Positions 48,337-59,603 of a stretch of 64,000 nucleotides of DNA are shown piece by piece. Made by a program: the position numbers and the translations under genes. The notes beneath the pieces are model-generated. The model made no database searches and was not told where the DNA came from. It saw only the letters and a list, made by a program, of their open reading frames with translations. Position 1 is the first letter of the stretch; every line of letters starts with the position of its first letter. The stretch covers positions 566,682 through 630,681 of the forward strand of contig MJCC01000011.1 of the NCBI GenBank assembly GCA_001766655.1. Reading direction: 5' to 3'. The DNA is from Phytomonas francai (lineage: Eukaryota > Euglenozoa > Kinetoplastea > Trypanosomatida > Trypanosomatidae).

Positions 48337-49764
48337 ATGAGGTGCCGATTCCAAAAAATTGCAGCGCCATCGCGGCTCTTCGGGTTGGCCAGCGGAACGC
48401 GCCACTGCAGTACGGCCGCCGCCGCACAGGACCCCGAGAAACCCCCTTCGCCCCCAAACGACGAGGGTAGTAAAACGCACATTCGAAACATGAAGCCGCG
48501 CGAATTGATGAAGGAGCTGGATAACTATATTGTCGGGCAAAGCGATGCCAAAAAGGCCGTTGCAGTTGCGTTGCGCAATCGGTGGCGCCGGCATCAGGTC
48601 CCGGCCGATATTCGGGAGGAAATTGCGCCTAAAAATATCCTCATGATAGGCCCAACAGGGGTAGGCAAGACCGAAATTGCGCGGCGACTGGCCAAGCTGG
48701 TAGATGCACCTTTTGTGAAGGTCGAGGCGACGAAGTTCACAGAAGTCGGTTTCCACGGCCGTGACGTTGAAAGTATTGTCGAGGACCTCTATAAAACAGC
48801 GCTCAGTCAGACAAAGCAGAACATACGCCGTCAACACAATAAGGTGGCTCAGATAAAGGCCGAAGATCGCATCCTGAAGGCACTGGCCGGTGTGTCCGAT
48901 GGCTTCCGAGAACACCTGCGTAGCGGAGCGCTCGATGACATCGAGGTGATGGTGGAGTTGCAGGAAAAGAAGGAAAAGCCAAAGTCCGCTTCTGGGGACG
49001 GTGTGTTCATTTCTTTGGATATCCCCTCCATCATCGGAGGGGGGCAGCGGGTTCAGACGGAGAAGAAAGTCCTTAAAATTAAAGACGCCCTCCCGGCGGT
49101 TCTTCAAGAGGAGCTCGACAAGATGGTGGATACCGAGGACGTCACCGCAGAGGCACTGCGTGCTTGTGAGGAGGACGGGATTGTAGTGATCGATGAGATC
49201 GATAAAATCGTAACGGCGGCCGGGGGCTACAAAGGGCACCAGGCCTCTGCTGAAGGTGTCCAACAGGATCTGCTACCTCTTGTGGAGGGCACACTGGTCT
49301 CCACAAAGTTCAATGTGCAGGTGAAGACGGATAAAATCCTCTTTATTTGTAGTGGCGCTTTTCACAGCGTGAAACCTTCCGACATGCTGGCCGAGCTTCA
49401 GGGCCGCCTTCCCATACGCGTCGAGCTACAATCGCTGACAAAAGAGGACTTTTATCTCATTATTACCGAGCCTAAATACAACTTAATTTTGCAGCACAAG
49501 GCCATGATGGCAACTGAGGGGGTGACGCTTGACTTCACAAATGATGCGCTCTGGGAGATTGCGGAGATGTCAGCCAAGATCAACTCCACAGTGCAGAATA
49601 TTGGTGCCCGCCGCCTCATTACGATTATAGAGAAGGTTGTGGAGGAAATCAGCTTCGATGGTCCGGACAGAAAGGGCGAGCACTTCGTCATCGATGCAGA
49701 GTATGTAAGGAAGGCTGTAGAACCTATGGCGAAGAAGATGGATATTAATAAGTTCCTGTTGTGA
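48337..49764 (+). CDS. hslU: Mitochondrial HslU ATPase (ClpY)
   Basis: The AAA+ unfoldase of the bacterial-type HslVU protease, 475 residues. An N-terminal 45-residue Arg/Ala-rich stretch (MRCRFQKIAAPSRLFGLA) looks like a mitochondrial presequence. The HslU core follows: LDNYIVGQSDAKKAVAVALR near 58-77, Walker A GPTGVGKTE near 105, EATKFTEVGFHGRDVESI near 130 (bacterial: GYVGKEVDSI), Walker B VVIDEIDKI near 283, and a C-terminal tail ending in FLL of the type that docks into HslV. Trypanosomes have two HslU paralogs and a HslV, shown to act in mitochondrial and kinetoplast DNA maintenance. From memory, T. brucei HslU1 lies on chromosome 5 near EIF4G1, as here, so this is probably HslU1. The HslV gene is not in this window. 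Confidence 0.94.
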   Translation: MRCRFQKIAAPSRLFGLASGTRHCSTAAAAQDPEKPPSPPNDEGSKTHIRNMKPRELMKELDNYIVGQSDAKKAVAVALRNRWRRHQVPADIREEIAPKNILMIGPTGVGKTEIARRLAKLVDAPFVKVEATKFTEVGFHGRDVESIVEDLYKTALSQTKQNIRRQHNKVAQIKAEDRILKALAGVSDGFREHLRSGALDDIEVMVELQEKKEKPKSASGDGVFISLDIPSIIGGGQRVQTEKKVLKIKDALPAVLQEELDKMVDTEDVTAEALRACEEDGIVVIDEIDKIVTAAGGYKGHQASAEGVQQDLLPLVEGTLVSTKFNVQVKTDKILFICSGAFHSVKPSDMLAELQGRLPIRVELQSLTKEDFYLIITEPKYNLILQHKAMMATEGVTLDFTNDALWEIAEMSAKINSTVQNIGARRLITIIEKVVEEISFDGPDRKGEHFVIDAEYVRKAVEPMAKKMDINKFLL

Positions 49765-49892
49765 TGATTTATTAAGAGATTAAGGATCTCTTTGCTTGGT
49801 CTTAATACAGTTTTTTTTTCTTTTAAGCTCGTCATTCCCTTTTGGTACGTAGATTTGGGATCGATAACTAATTCAATAAATCCGACAATAGA

Positions 49893-49896
<4 letters not shown>

Positions 49897-49934
<38 letters not shown>

Positions 49935-49953
49935 TGTGTGTGTGTGTGTGTGT
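49897..49953. repeat. Compound (TA)n(GT)n microsatellite
   Basis: A TA run followed closely by a GT run, the reverse-complement order of the (CA)n(TA)n arrays elsewhere in the window. Confidence 0.95.
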
Positions 49954-50614
49954 CTGTATGTTCATTTCATTTATACTCGGTGTGAATCGAAGAATTTGTC
50001 TTTTTTAAAAAACTTTCCGTTGCTTCATTTATGGGAGCGGAAATTCTTTGTGAATGCTTCTGTTAAAGATGTATAAAATAGTGAACTTTCCGAAGTCTTT
50101 TTTTTTGTTATCCGAGACAGAATACTACCGGAAAGGGGAACCTTGTGGATACCTAGCGTCAATGGATTTTTTAAGGACCCATTTTATCTCATTAAAAGTA
50201 AAGTCAATCCACAAAGGTGACAATGCAATACTCAAGTGGTGGAGGAAGCTCAATTCTACGTGACAATTTTGTGCATGAGAGTCGTTTTAGTTTTGCGATA
50301 CAACGCTCCATTAACGTGCAAGCATATATGCAAGACTACCTCAATGGGGCCAATGGGGTCTATAAATATATTTCGAAAACTAGCAAAACCGCTTAGATTC
50401 GTAGAGGAGGGGAAAAAAAGTTATACAATGTTCTTCTGAAGAAAGACAGCAAAGTCTCCCGCCATTGTATGCCGCAACCATTTCCCTACCCCCTTTGTTT
50501 GGTCGTAATAGCAACACAAAACCATTTTTGTGTATTCGCGAGACGCGCACCACCAAAATTCTCTAAAATCTGGATTCTTTTCTTGCAGCTAGTATGGTGT
50601 TTCACATGAAAATA

Positions 50615-50615
50615 A

Positions 50616-50657
<42 letters not shown>
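50615..50657. repeat. (TA)n microsatellite
   Basis: Nearly pure TA run in the spacer downstream of HslU. Confidence 0.95.
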
Positions 50658-50659
<2 letters not shown>

Positions 50660-50807
50660 CACATGTGTATGTATGTATAGGCATCTATATATTAATATGT
50701 CCCACTTTCTTTTTTAAATATTATTTCCAATAGCAATTATACTAACCTTTGTAGCAGCCTAGAACCCATTTTTTTTTCTTTTCCATTCCGCTTGGTAGGC
50801 TGTAGCA

Positions 50808-51731
50808 ATGCGGCCGACAACCCTTCGATTATACAAGATGCCTAAAAACTTGGGCGTGGCGCCGAGGTACGATGTTTGGAACGAAAAATATGAGCCGTGG
50901 GTGCACATGAAGCGTATGGGTCGGTTGGTGGGCACTGGCTTCTACATTCCACCTGAGTGGTACAACCACTTCCGAATGTTTCCGCCCATCAACCACAACT
51001 TTCAACAGGAAAAAACTCTTAACCCTCATAATGAAAGTGAGCCAACGCAAGACCAAACCGACCACAACACCGCAGAGCGCATCGCGTTGCGGGACGAGTT
51101 AGCGCGCAAGAGTCGCCTGGTTGCGTCGGAGGGAATGCGTTATTACAATATCTTTTGGGTCCGTAAGCCTTTGGATCGAATGGAAAAAGAGTACTACGAT
51201 TTAAAGCGCAGCGGCATGCCTCACGCGGAAGCGATCCGAAAAGTGCTGTCCGGCTTTTATAACGACCTCACAGTCAAGAAGCGGGTTGCAGCCATTCAGG
51301 CGGAGGAGGCGAAGCTATCCGGGAAGTTCATTTCGATGAGGGAGGCCACGGTCGTTATGAATGTCCTCGTACAGCTCCAGCGGGAGCAGTTGATGCCGCA
51401 CCAGGTCTTTCTTATGGCCGATGAGCAGCGCAAGGCGGCGCAGGAAGCGAGTGGCTTAGCCGCGGTCGTATCGAGGGGGTCACCCCCCGCCGGAGAAAGT
51501 GAGTCCTCGAAAGCGCACGATGGCGCCTTGTCCGCGGAATCTCTTGCGGAGTTCCTTTCGGAAGATATGTCCGAATCTTCGGCCGTAGCAAACTACTCTG
51601 TTAAAATCGTTGACACCTCCGATGATAGTGTTGAGCGGCTCAAACAGCGCGCCATGGACGGCACAGGCGAATCCAATTGGTACACGGGCACCACAACCCC
51701 ATTAGATTGGAATACAAAGGGAGAGGAGTAA
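50808..51731 (+). CDS. Probable mitochondrial ribosomal protein (mS23-like)
   Basis: A 307-residue protein with an ATG at 50808. The N-terminus (MRPTTLRLYKMPKNLGVAPR) is basic and suits a mitochondrial targeting signal. A block with RLVGTGFYIPPEWYNHFRMFPP near 39-60, then FWVRKPLDRMEKEYYDLKRSG and a following helix, resembles the small mitoribosomal protein mS23 in order (FPP motif, then a repeated helical pair). The C-terminal 100 residues are Ser/Glu-rich and vary in mitoribosomal proteins. No catalytic motif is seen. mS23 assignment is a moderate-confidence impression from memory; another mitochondrial RNA-processing protein remains possible. Confidence 0.5.
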   Translation: MRPTTLRLYKMPKNLGVAPRYDVWNEKYEPWVHMKRMGRLVGTGFYIPPEWYNHFRMFPPINHNFQQEKTLNPHNESEPTQDQTDHNTAERIALRDELARKSRLVASEGMRYYNIFWVRKPLDRMEKEYYDLKRSGMPHAEAIRKVLSGFYNDLTVKKRVAAIQAEEAKLSGKFISMREATVVMNVLVQLQREQLMPHQVFLMADEQRKAAQEASGLAAVVSRGSPPAGESESSKAHDGALSAESLAEFLSEDMSESSAVANYSVKIVDTSDDSVERLKQRAMDGTGESNWYTGTTTPLDWNTKGEE

Positions 51732-51886
51732 TGCAGGTTGCCAAGAATGAGCCTACGTTAGTGAATTTGAACACAAACGGTTGCGTAATGGGAAATGACC
51801 ACTCCTTTTCTTGCCTTCCCGTACAACAATGATATGGGAGTGCGGACAGGGTGGGGGACTTGCAAACAACGCGTTGACTGGAGTGC

Positions 51887-51911
51887 GGGGTAGGTGGGTG
51901 GGGGGATAGGG
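51887..51911 (+). other. G-quadruplex-type motif
   Basis: G-tracts of 4, 3, 6 and 3 bases at 51887-51890, 51896-51898, 51900-51905 and 51909-51911, on the sense strand about 155 bases after a stop codon. Confidence 0.7.
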
Positions 51912-52030
51912 TCCCTAGGGCAGTGGTTGGTACAGTTAAGGGGGACTTGTTGTTCTCATATCCCACCTCCTCTACCGACGTAGGGAACTATCTTTTCTTT
52001 TGGGTTCTGCTGACGTTTCCCAAGTGTCTA

Positions 52031-52058
52031 TTTTTTTTTTTTTTTTTGGTTGCGCAGG
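52031..52058 (+). promoter_or_regulatory. Predicted trans-splice acceptor
   Basis: An 18-base T tract followed by GGTTGCGCAG. This is a textbook trypanosomatid acceptor context for the gene starting at 52316; the AG at 52237-52238 is an alternative. Confidence 0.6.
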
Positions 52059-52315
52059 AATCTAAAATTGAGTTTTATTCTTGAGGACTTTTGAGGCGCC
52101 ATGCTTGGTTTTGGGCATGGCTTGTCGCGGGATGGGGTACACCGTGCGGTGGCAATGACATCGTGTCGACCTAGTATGGGGGGCCGTCTTATTTACCTTC
52201 CTTTTTTGATTTCACAACGACGCTTGTGGTTTTTGCAGGTATAGATTTTTCCAAGCAAAGGAGATTAGAACATACACACATACGCATACAACTACCACGC
52301 GCGCATGCGGAAAAG

Positions 52316-53950
52316 ATGGATTCGAGGTTAGAAGACGGTAATGAGGCTGTAAACTCAGAACAGGAGAACCTTGATGATTTAAATGCCAGCGTGAGGAGTT
52401 CGCTGTCCTCTTCGTCGCTTTTATCAAGTTGTGTGGAAGATTCTGAAGCGATAGCCGAGGAGCTACCACTCTCTTTTGTTGCGCGAGCAGAAAGGCAATT
52501 GCGGAAGAACATCACGCTCGACCGCGATGGTTCCCATGCCATCTTCACCAAGGAAGATATCGAGAGAATTCATGACACTGAGGTGTTGAAGTTTTTGAGT
52601 CGAAATGCGCAATTATTTTCAAGGTACATGGGCCCCCAGCCTGCCCTTCCCGTCTCCGATTATCCACCAGCTGAGGCAGTTGTTCTTCCTAGTCGCGCGG
52701 ATGCGGTGGAGGCTCAAATCCTAAGTCTCCAAAAAGAGATTGAAACATTTATTACTGCGGTGGATGACGAAGGCACAAAGTATAAGATTATTACCAATGT
52801 ACAGGGCAACTTAGTAGTTCCCTTGGAGGAGATCGGTGTCGCAAAGGATAAGGAGGATGATAGTGTTGGGGAGGCTGAAGCCGATGAAAATACGAGCTCC
52901 AAGGAATCCCTAGAGGCCGCGTCAAGTGGGTCTCCCGCTGAGTTCGTACCATCACGAGGTGATTCCCTTCAACGTGAGCCCATCTCTGCGGTGACAGGTA
53001 CGGTTTCACGCTTCAAAAAAGGTTTCCATACAAAAAGATTGCAGCTCATGAATTTGCGCGGTGATCGGGGTAAGCCTCAACAGGCTTTGGCCACCGTATC
53101 GGCACCAACTGCGACTACTGGCGGTGAGAAGGGGTTGCAGATTCCGCGCCGTCGGGCAAAACAACAGGAGGACTCAAGGCTTTCTTGGGGCGACGCTGCG
53201 GCCAACAGCGTTCGCCCGGTTCGGGCGCTGCAGGCGCATGAGGAGGCGCGTGTGGAGGCCCTCCTCAAGGAAGATTTTTCCTCAGCATCTTCTGAAAAGC
53301 GGGACGGTGTCGGCTCTAGTAACCCATTTAACTTTTCAAGTGCCACTTTAACGCGCCTTGCCCAGATTGACAACTCACTTGAGATATTTGCCAGGTTACG
53401 CAGCTTTCCATCCAGTCAAACGAGTGTTTCTGTGGCTGAACCCGGGATGCTTGATTTGGGTAATAACGAAAGATCCATTCGTGCGGGAGGGTCTACTTCA
53501 CTTGACAGAGGCAGCAGCCGTACCGGACTCCAAGCATCAGTGTTGGGAAATACGTACATGCGCACTGCGATTCAGCAGCAATTGCTTCATCAAAAGCTGC
53601 GAGGCATCAATAACCGCCTCGCTTGCCATCGAAGGAACATGGAGAAGCTACCCAAAATTTATGAAATGGGGGAAAGCTTGCCAGAAGATATGCAAGAGCT
53701 TAGGCCGGAATGGGCCAAAGAGTTAGACGTAACACTGCCTGATGACAAGCTTCAGGAAATGATAACAGATGCATGTGATGAGGTAACACGAGCGGCCGAA
53801 GCTGGGTTCCCTGTGGTAGAGTCACCAGAGCCACCGCTCCCGTATTTTCAACAGCACCTCAGAGATGTTAAGGAGCGGGCACTGCGTCTTTTGGAGCAGG
53901 CAGAACAGGACCAGCTGCTCCGGGTTCCAAATGACCCTTCGCCCGAATAG
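52316..53950 (+). CDS. Unknown protein, 544 residues
   Basis: Function not recognised. The frame extends through a GTG at 52226; the first ATG is at 52316 (MDSRLEDGNEAV), after two candidate acceptor AGs. The first 60 residues are acidic and Ser-rich. A conserved-looking block is RAERQLRKNITLDRDGSHAI (about 62-81) followed by FTKEDIERIHDTEVLKFLSR. Coiled-coil tendency is moderate near 130-160 and 420-470 (QQQLLHQKLRGINNRLACHR). The C-terminus is acidic with a LLEQAEQDQLLRV helix. The composition suits a cytoskeletal or flagellar protein, but this is inference. It lies just before EIF4G1 but shows no link to translation. Confidence 0.75.
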   Translation: MDSRLEDGNEAVNSEQENLDDLNASVRSSLSSSSLLSSCVEDSEAIAEELPLSFVARAERQLRKNITLDRDGSHAIFTKEDIERIHDTEVLKFLSRNAQLFSRYMGPQPALPVSDYPPAEAVVLPSRADAVEAQILSLQKEIETFITAVDDEGTKYKIITNVQGNLVVPLEEIGVAKDKEDDSVGEAEADENTSSKESLEAASSGSPAEFVPSRGDSLQREPISAVTGTVSRFKKGFHTKRLQLMNLRGDRGKPQQALATVSAPTATTGGEKGLQIPRRRAKQQEDSRLSWGDAAANSVRPVRALQAHEEARVEALLKEDFSSASSEKRDGVGSSNPFNFSSATLTRLAQIDNSLEIFARLRSFPSSQTSVSVAEPGMLDLGNNERSIRAGGSTSLDRGSSRTGLQASVLGNTYMRTAIQQQLLHQKLRGINNRLACHRRNMEKLPKIYEMGESLPEDMQELRPEWAKELDVTLPDDKLQEMITDACDEVTRAAEAGFPVVESPEPPLPYFQQHLRDVKERALRLLEQAEQDQLLRVPNDPSPE

Positions 53951-54313
53951 AAGGGGTGTGGTTCCCTTTATCAGTCTCCTCGTCTGTATGCGTGTGTGTT
54001 TCACCATTCCGGCGCTGGTATGTGAGTCGTTTTGTATCAATCGAGTAAATTTCGTTCATGAAGAATGCGCTATTTGAGGGAAAAAAAAAAAAGAAAATGG
54101 GTATTATCTATTTTAAGAAGCACATATTTTTCTGGCTCTTTCAGGAAGACACACACTAAAGTTGTGGTGTAGCATTATGTATCAGTCTTCAAATTAGACG
54201 CCTATTACTATTCTTCTTTTTGTTTGTTTTTCACATTTTTTTCTAGTGGGCTTTAATTTTCCTTTTTCAAGCTATATTGTACCGTTCTGCTGTCGCACTC
54301 AACATAGATACGA
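53951..54313. other. Intergenic region
   Basis: No gene seen. AT-rich with an A-run at 54081-54092 and T-rich tracts near 54217-54243 ahead of the EIF4G1 ATG at 54314. Confidence 0.6.
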
Positions 54314-57300
54314 ATGTTATTTAATCTAAATAAAGGAAACTCTTCTATTGAAAGGGATAAATGCGGCTCGCCTGTCTTTCGCCCTCCTAAATTTGTGATC
54401 TCTCCCGTGCCATCTAAAAAAACATTGACCGCGACGGCGCAGCCATGGTACCCAAGCGCGCAAATAAATAAAAAGGACACGGATAACTCGAGACCTCCTC
54501 CCACATCACCACCAGCCTTAGGACTTTCACCGGATATCAAGCCCAAGCCGATCCTATATCCGGCTTCTGATCAGTCACCACTTTCACTGGATCGCAAAAG
54601 CATCCCTTTCTCGCCCCTTTCAACGCCGGTAAATCGTTTTTTCCACATCTTCAGCGATGATGCGACGGATAGGCGGGTTTACCCCGTAAGCATGTTCTTA
54701 TCCGCTCGTAAGGATGCTTCACACACACCCCATGGGGTACTGCAGTGGTGCATGCGGCAGTACTTGGAGGTTTCAGCGCTAAAGGTCCCAGCGCACCTTC
54801 AGCTCTCCATGAATGAGGTGATCAGCCCCGAGGATGGCGTGACCCGTGGGGCCCTCGGCTCACATCTTAAGTCACGCCCGATCCTCGTGCGGCAGACACG
54901 ACACAAGGTAATGTCTATCCTGAGTCGCATCACGCCACAGAAGTATGACAATCTCGTTGATGAGCTGTTGAAACTACCTTTGCGGCAAACAGACGACGCA
55001 GAGTTGCACGAGATTGTCAAAGTTTTCTTTGATAAGGCTGTGCAGGAGCCGGAGTACAACGGGCTTTACGCCCAGCTACTGCAAACGCTATGCACCATGC
55101 GAGAGGATGAGCGCAAACTGGAAGTAGAGATGTGGGACCGACTCCTGTGCCATCGCATGCGTCGTTTCCTTGTCGCAGCATGTGAGGAGGAGTTCCGACG
55201 ACCAGTCAGGCTGACCCCGGATGAACAGGTTGACCGCACCACGGGTAAGCCATTAAGTAGCGAGGCGCTCGAAATGAAGAGTACACGGATGAAAAATCGT
55301 CTAGTAGGCAACATCAAATTTGTAGGTGAGCTCTTTAAGATGTCTCTCATCACGGAGAGCATCATTACAGATATTCTCAGACTTCTTGTGTGGGACTACA
55401 ACATGGCAAATCCAGAGGCCAAAGAGGATTACGTTTTCGAGGTGTTCGCGATGCTCATCAAGACTGTGGCCCCCCTTATTCGGGAAAGTAACCCGCAGGC
55501 ACTTTCGAACTACCTTAGAATTGCCAAGAATGTGGAGCTGTCGCACCCACGTCCAAGAGTGCGATTTTTGATGATGGATTTAAGTGATCTGAACAACAAA
55601 AATGGTTGGGTTTCAAGTTCCGAGATTCGCGCGGCAAATAATCACATTGAACATATGCACTCTCCAAAGTCTCTTGCGGAGACGGTGCGATCTTCAGTCG
55701 CATCGACCGGTGTAACAACGCCAACGGAGAAAAACTTCAACCATAAAGACTCCTCAGTTGAGGTCGCTCCTGCGTCTATAACGCCTAGTGTTTCAGCAAA
55801 TGACATGACACCGAGAGCATTAAATATCAACTTTATCTTTCGGGACAGCACTGTGGCTACGGGCTCAACCCTTACCAGCGGAAGGACTGTAAACAACTGT
55901 AGCCCCACCAACACCAACCCAACGAATTTGTTCAAAACCCATATCAGTGGTACCCGCCACTTTCTCCATGATCTTCAGATGCCAGATGCACAGGATCCGC
56001 ATATTAATGCATCCATCCAGCGCGACCGTGCGCAGAACTCACCAGTAACTTTGAATCCAAAGATGAGAAAACGGTCTAAATTGCCGCTTACAATTAAAGC
56101 TGATGAATTCAGCTCTGGGTCCCTTAGCGAAGGTGCCCCCACACCCATCTTTCAATCAACGCAATCTTTATATAAAAGGGTTAACATTCACGAAATCGTG
56201 CAACAGCTGATTGAAATGTTCAACAACCCTGAGGATGAAGACAACGTTTTGCTTTACTTAAGTAAGATAAAATTTAGAAACAAAGTTCTATGTCTCACAT
56301 GCTGGCTGAGGGGGGTTTCCATTAACACGTCGCTCTACCAGGAACGCGAGCGGGTGACCGAGCTTCTTTCTAAAATTTTGTTATCCCTCCCGAGCTTTAA
56401 ACCGAAGGATGTCTTTATGGTTATAGTGGAGTGGATGCGATTCGACATTGAAAAGTCATTTTTTACCGATTGTCCACGCGTGTTCGCAAATATTGCGCAC
56501 ATCATCCTCTATTCCTACTCAAAGAAAGCGTCAGAGGTTTCAAACATTCATGACGTTCATGAACTGCTTCACGCTGGGCTGTTTAACATCATGCTTCATG
56601 AGCTGATTCTTCACCGAGGCACAGACCAGATGCTGACGCTTGCTAAATGTGCCTACCCCGTTTGTATGTCCATCCTCGGCAGAACGATTGACCCACACGA
56701 ACCAGGCGATATCCTTCGTGTCGCATTGAAGAACCGCTTTCGCATGCTGCAGTACTTTATAGGTGCTAGTAATGGGTCCGAAAGCGATGCCCTTAGTCTC
56801 TCGTGGTGTCATTGCCGCATCTCCTCTATAAATTCGAAGTGTACCACCCCTAATGGGTGCGAGGACATTGCCTCGCCTACAAGCCATTACGACCCACTCA
56901 CACAGTGCCTTTCCTTTCACCAATTCTCAGAGGACCCTGAAATCGTGTTGTTCCGTTCACTTGTCTCTGAGCAGAGCACTCAGCGACGCCAAGAAGCGAT
57001 TAGGCTCGCGCTTTCTGCCCCGAAAGGGCCATCTATGGTTTCACAGTTAAATTTATTCATGAAGGTTATCGGTGTCTCGCTTGCCTGTCCAAGCATCTCA
57101 GCGCATCAAAACAATGCTGACTTGTCTTCAAGAGGTGAGGAGGAAATAGCGTATATTTTTAGTTTCCGAAAAGGGACGCTATTTCAGGCAGCAGCCGTCA
57201 TGGAGCTTGTAATGCATTTCGCACAGGCTTCTCCTTTTCACATGGGGGTTGAGTGCGAGACCAAGCGCATCAAGTTGCTACGCCAAGTTTTTAAGAGGTG

Positions 57301-57454
57301 GTGCATCAAGAACTTGGTTGATAAGAAGGCTGTAGGGGAGATAATTTGCTCACTTGACAAGACTAGTGATGGCATTAAAGTCTTCAAAAGCTACTACAAC
57401 TCCATTACTGATAAAGGATTTTCATGGGATGGCTTATTGGGCAACTTATTGTGA
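54314..57454 (+). CDS. EIF4G1: Translation initiation factor EIF4G1-like (MIF4G domain)
   Basis: A 1046-residue cap-complex scaffold. The MIF4G domain (about residues 190-400) is recognisable by [20 protein letters not shown] near 193, [41 protein letters not shown] and [20 protein letters not shown]. The N-terminal 130 residues are Pro/Ser-rich and disordered. A Ser/Thr-rich linker (about 430-610) leads to a helical C-terminal half. Trypanosomatids have several eIF4G homologs with different eIF4E partners; from memory EIF4G1 lies on L. major chromosome 15 and T. brucei chromosome 5 (near HslU), has about this length, and works with EIF4E5. Position and length support EIF4G1, but the paralog call is inferred. 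The eIF4E-binding site was not identified. Confidence 0.85.
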   Translation: MLFNLNKGNSSIERDKCGSPVFRPPKFVISPVPSKKTLTATAQPWYPSAQINKKDTDNSRPPPTSPPALGLSPDIKPKPILYPASDQSPLSLDRKSIPFSPLSTPVNRFFHIFSDDATDRRVYPVSMFLSARKDASHTPHGVLQWCMRQYLEVSALKVPAHLQLSMNEVISPEDGVTRGALGSHLKSRPILVRQTRHKVMSILSRITPQKYDNLVDELLKLPLRQTDDAELHEIVKVFFDKAVQEPEYNGLYAQLLQTLCTMREDERKLEVEMWDRLLCHRMRRFLVAACEEEFRRPVRLTPDEQVDRTTGKPLSSEALEMKSTRMKNRLVGNIKFVGELFKMSLITESIITDILRLLVWDYNMANPEAKEDYVFEVFAMLIKTVAPLIRESNPQALSNYLRIAKNVELSHPRPRVRFLMMDLSDLNNKNGWVSSSEIRAANNHIEHMHSPKSLAETVRSSVASTGVTTPTEKNFNHKDSSVEVAPASITPSVSANDMTPRALNINFIFRDSTVATGSTLTSGRTVNNCSPTNTNPTNLFKTHISGTRHFLHDLQMPDAQDPHINASIQRDRAQNSPVTLNPKMRKRSKLPLTIKADEFSSGSLSEGAPTPIFQSTQSLYKRVNIHEIVQQLIEMFNNPEDEDNVLLYLSKIKFRNKVLCLTCWLRGVSINTSLYQERERVTELLSKILLSLPSFKPKDVFMVIVEWMRFDIEKSFFTDCPRVFANIAHIILYSYSKKASEVSNIHDVHELLHAGLFNIMLHELILHRGTDQMLTLAKCAYPVCMSILGRTIDPHEPGDILRVALKNRFRMLQYFIGASNGSESDALSLSWCHCRISSINSKCTTPNGCEDIASPTSHYDPLTQCLSFHQFSEDPEIVLFRSLVSEQSTQRRQEAIRLALSAPKGPSMVSQLNLFMKVIGVSLACPSISAHQNNADLSSRGEEEIAYIFSFRKGTLFQAAAVMELVMHFAQASPFHMGVECETKRIKLLRQVFKRWCIKNLVDKKAVGEIICSLDKTSDGIKVFKSYYNSITDKGFSWDGLLGNLL

Positions 57455-58244
57455 TTTTTTTTTTTGCTTCAATGTGTGGATTTTTATATAAGCAAATCTA
57501 AGAACATAAAAAACAACAACAACAACAAGAAAAACACTTATAATGAGGATATTTTGTTTTCTTTTTGAGGGTAACTTTTATCTTTTAAAGGCGGAATCCA
57601 TACTAATACTTGACTAAATGAATACAATGATAGATATTTACATATAGTATGATGGTTAATTTGCTATATGTCATGTAATAAGGTGTTTGTTTCGTTAGCT
57701 CAATCTTTCAATGTTGATGCTATTATTGTATTATGGTTAACGATACCACGGTGATGCTTAATTACGGCAGTAAGGTATACGTTTTATTACCAAACTAAGG
57801 TGCCTTTTTTTGTTTGCTTGCTTCTTTGAAAGTATTAACCGACAAAGGCAGACCTGAAAGGAGGTACGGTTCTAAACATACTTTGTTAATATCAATTATA
57901 TACATTTATAAAAGTGTAAATGTAATTTTCTATCGTTTTTTGTTTAGTGTATGGATGTTTTATCATAAATTTCGAATAGAATATTATACCTACAAATTAA
58001 AATAAAACCAATAATTATATAAGGAGAACACTTCACATATTCACAACCACATTTTCGTGAACCGAATACGCAATGCCAAAGGACCTGTATGTCGACAGCG
58101 TTTTGTTCTCAATAGACTCTCACTATTTACTCATCCCTTTCTCATCTGCTCTTTCTTACTGAATCTTTATAAGTTGTTTAGAGTCCGTCGAAAGTGTGAA
58201 AGAAAGGTCGCTTATTTTTGTGTGCGCACATCATAGTTTGCCAA
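57455..58244. other. Intergenic region
   Basis: AT-rich with a CAA repeat near 57512-57530. Nothing else recognised. Confidence 0.6.
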
Positions 58245-59135
58245 ATGGTGGGTGCATTTGCGAGCCTTTTAAGTGGCGCCTGTGGGGCCTTTCTTTGGCA
58301 AACATATCAAAACGGAGGGTCGGTGAGCCCGGTTTACTGCGCGAAGAAATCCGAGTGGACCTTTTCACCCGACGGATTCAAGCCATTCGAGCTTATTTCG
58401 TCTCGCTATGAGTCCAATGATACGCGACGCTTGTATTTTGCATTGGATAGCTCGGAAGACATCTTTAACATACCAATCGTGTCCTGCATCGTCGCGAGGA
58501 TAACAGGCGCTGATGGTAGAGAAGTGTTGCGCCCATACATCCCGATATCATCCAATACTACCAAAGGCCATTTTGAAATATTGGTACAACGAACTCCGAA
58601 CGATGAGATGGCCGAACACCTATTTGGCATGCAGTCAGGGGAGAAGCTTCTAGTGAAAGGGCCCTTCGAAAAACTTGCTTACAAACCTAACATGTGGAAA
58701 CACGTCGGCATGATTGCAGGTGGCACCGGTATCGCACCCATGTATCAGATGCTCCGTGCTATTCTAGAAAACTCCAAAGACAAGACTCTCATCTCCCTCG
58801 TCTACGCAAACCACCAACGCCGTGATATTCTGTTAGCAAATGAGCTTGTTGAGCTGCAGAAAGTGTACGACAACTTTAATCTATACTTGACTCTAGTAGA
58901 GCCACCTCGTCGATGGCTTGGGGGCATCGGCCCCGTTAATTCATCCATGATTTCTACTTTTATGCCCAAGCCTGGCGAAAAAGATACCAGAATCCTAGTT
59001 TCTGGCTCTCCAGATATGATGCAGACTATTAGTGGTGATAAGTTGGTTTCTTCTGGAAGACCACCAAGTCAAGGGCCTCTCATGGGGCTGCTGCGTGAAT
59101 TAGGATATAAGGCAGATCAAGTCTTTAAGTTTTGA
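58245..59135 (+). CDS. NADH-cytochrome b5 reductase-like flavoprotein
   Basis: A 296-residue FAD/NAD(P)H reductase. The frame opens through a TTG at 58218; the first ATG is at 58245 (MVGAFASLLSGACGAFLW), which begins with a short hydrophobic membrane anchor. The FAD-binding block RPYIPISS is near residue 98, followed by GHFEILVQRTPNDEMAEHLF, GPFEKLAYKPNMW and the nucleotide-binding motif GGTGIAPMYQML near 162. The family C-terminal CGPPxM motif reads VSGSPDMM near 252-259, so the usual Cys is Ser253. That Cys helps position NADH but is not essential in all homologs. Electron transfer to cytochrome b5, fatty-acid desaturases or a MAPR protein is plausible but unproven. Confidence 0.88.
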   Translation: MVGAFASLLSGACGAFLWQTYQNGGSVSPVYCAKKSEWTFSPDGFKPFELISSRYESNDTRRLYFALDSSEDIFNIPIVSCIVARITGADGREVLRPYIPISSNTTKGHFEILVQRTPNDEMAEHLFGMQSGEKLLVKGPFEKLAYKPNMWKHVGMIAGGTGIAPMYQMLRAILENSKDKTLISLVYANHQRRDILLANELVELQKVYDNFNLYLTLVEPPRRWLGGIGPVNSSMISTFMPKPGEKDTRILVSGSPDMMQTISGDKLVSSGRPPSQGPLMGLLRELGYKADQVFKF

Positions 59136-59543
59136 CGTACGCATCATTCGCAGCACTTAGCAAGATTGGTTTAATGAAATTGGTATTTATTTCGGTAGTA
59201 ATTACTCTCAAATGGGGAGACAAAGTAAGTATAGCAACCCAAATATTTTTCAAGAATAAGACGTATTAAGTACTTTTTAGTAGCGAGGTTTCTCTAGCAT
59301 CTAGGAACAGAGGGGATGTAGCGATGTGATAGCCTCGGTGCCATATTGGTATCGGTTAGAAAAGATACTGATCTGTAAAAATACTTTTTTTTTACGTCTG
59401 ATGTTTTTAATAGCGCTTTTTTTATATATCAAAAAATAAAAATATTCTACCCTTGGCTCACTTTGTTTCCACAAGTGCATCTTTTACTTCATCGTTCTCC
59501 TTTACCCTATTTGTCAGTTATTATTATCATTATTGCAGCGTGC

Positions 59544-59603
<60 letters not shown>

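Larger units (their letters stand above)
49765..50807. other. Intergenic region (1.04 kb)
   Basis: Contains (TA)n(GT)n at 49897-49953 and a (TA)n run at 50615-50657. Short frames at 49792-50439 are repeat-derived or AT-rich. No gene supported. Confidence 0.6.
51732..52315. other. Intergenic region with G4 motif and splice acceptor
   Basis: Contains a sense-strand G4 motif at 51887-51911, a T18 tract at 52031-52048 followed by an AG at 52057-52058 (likely acceptor), and a second TTTTGCAG at 52231-52238. No gene seen. Confidence 0.65.
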
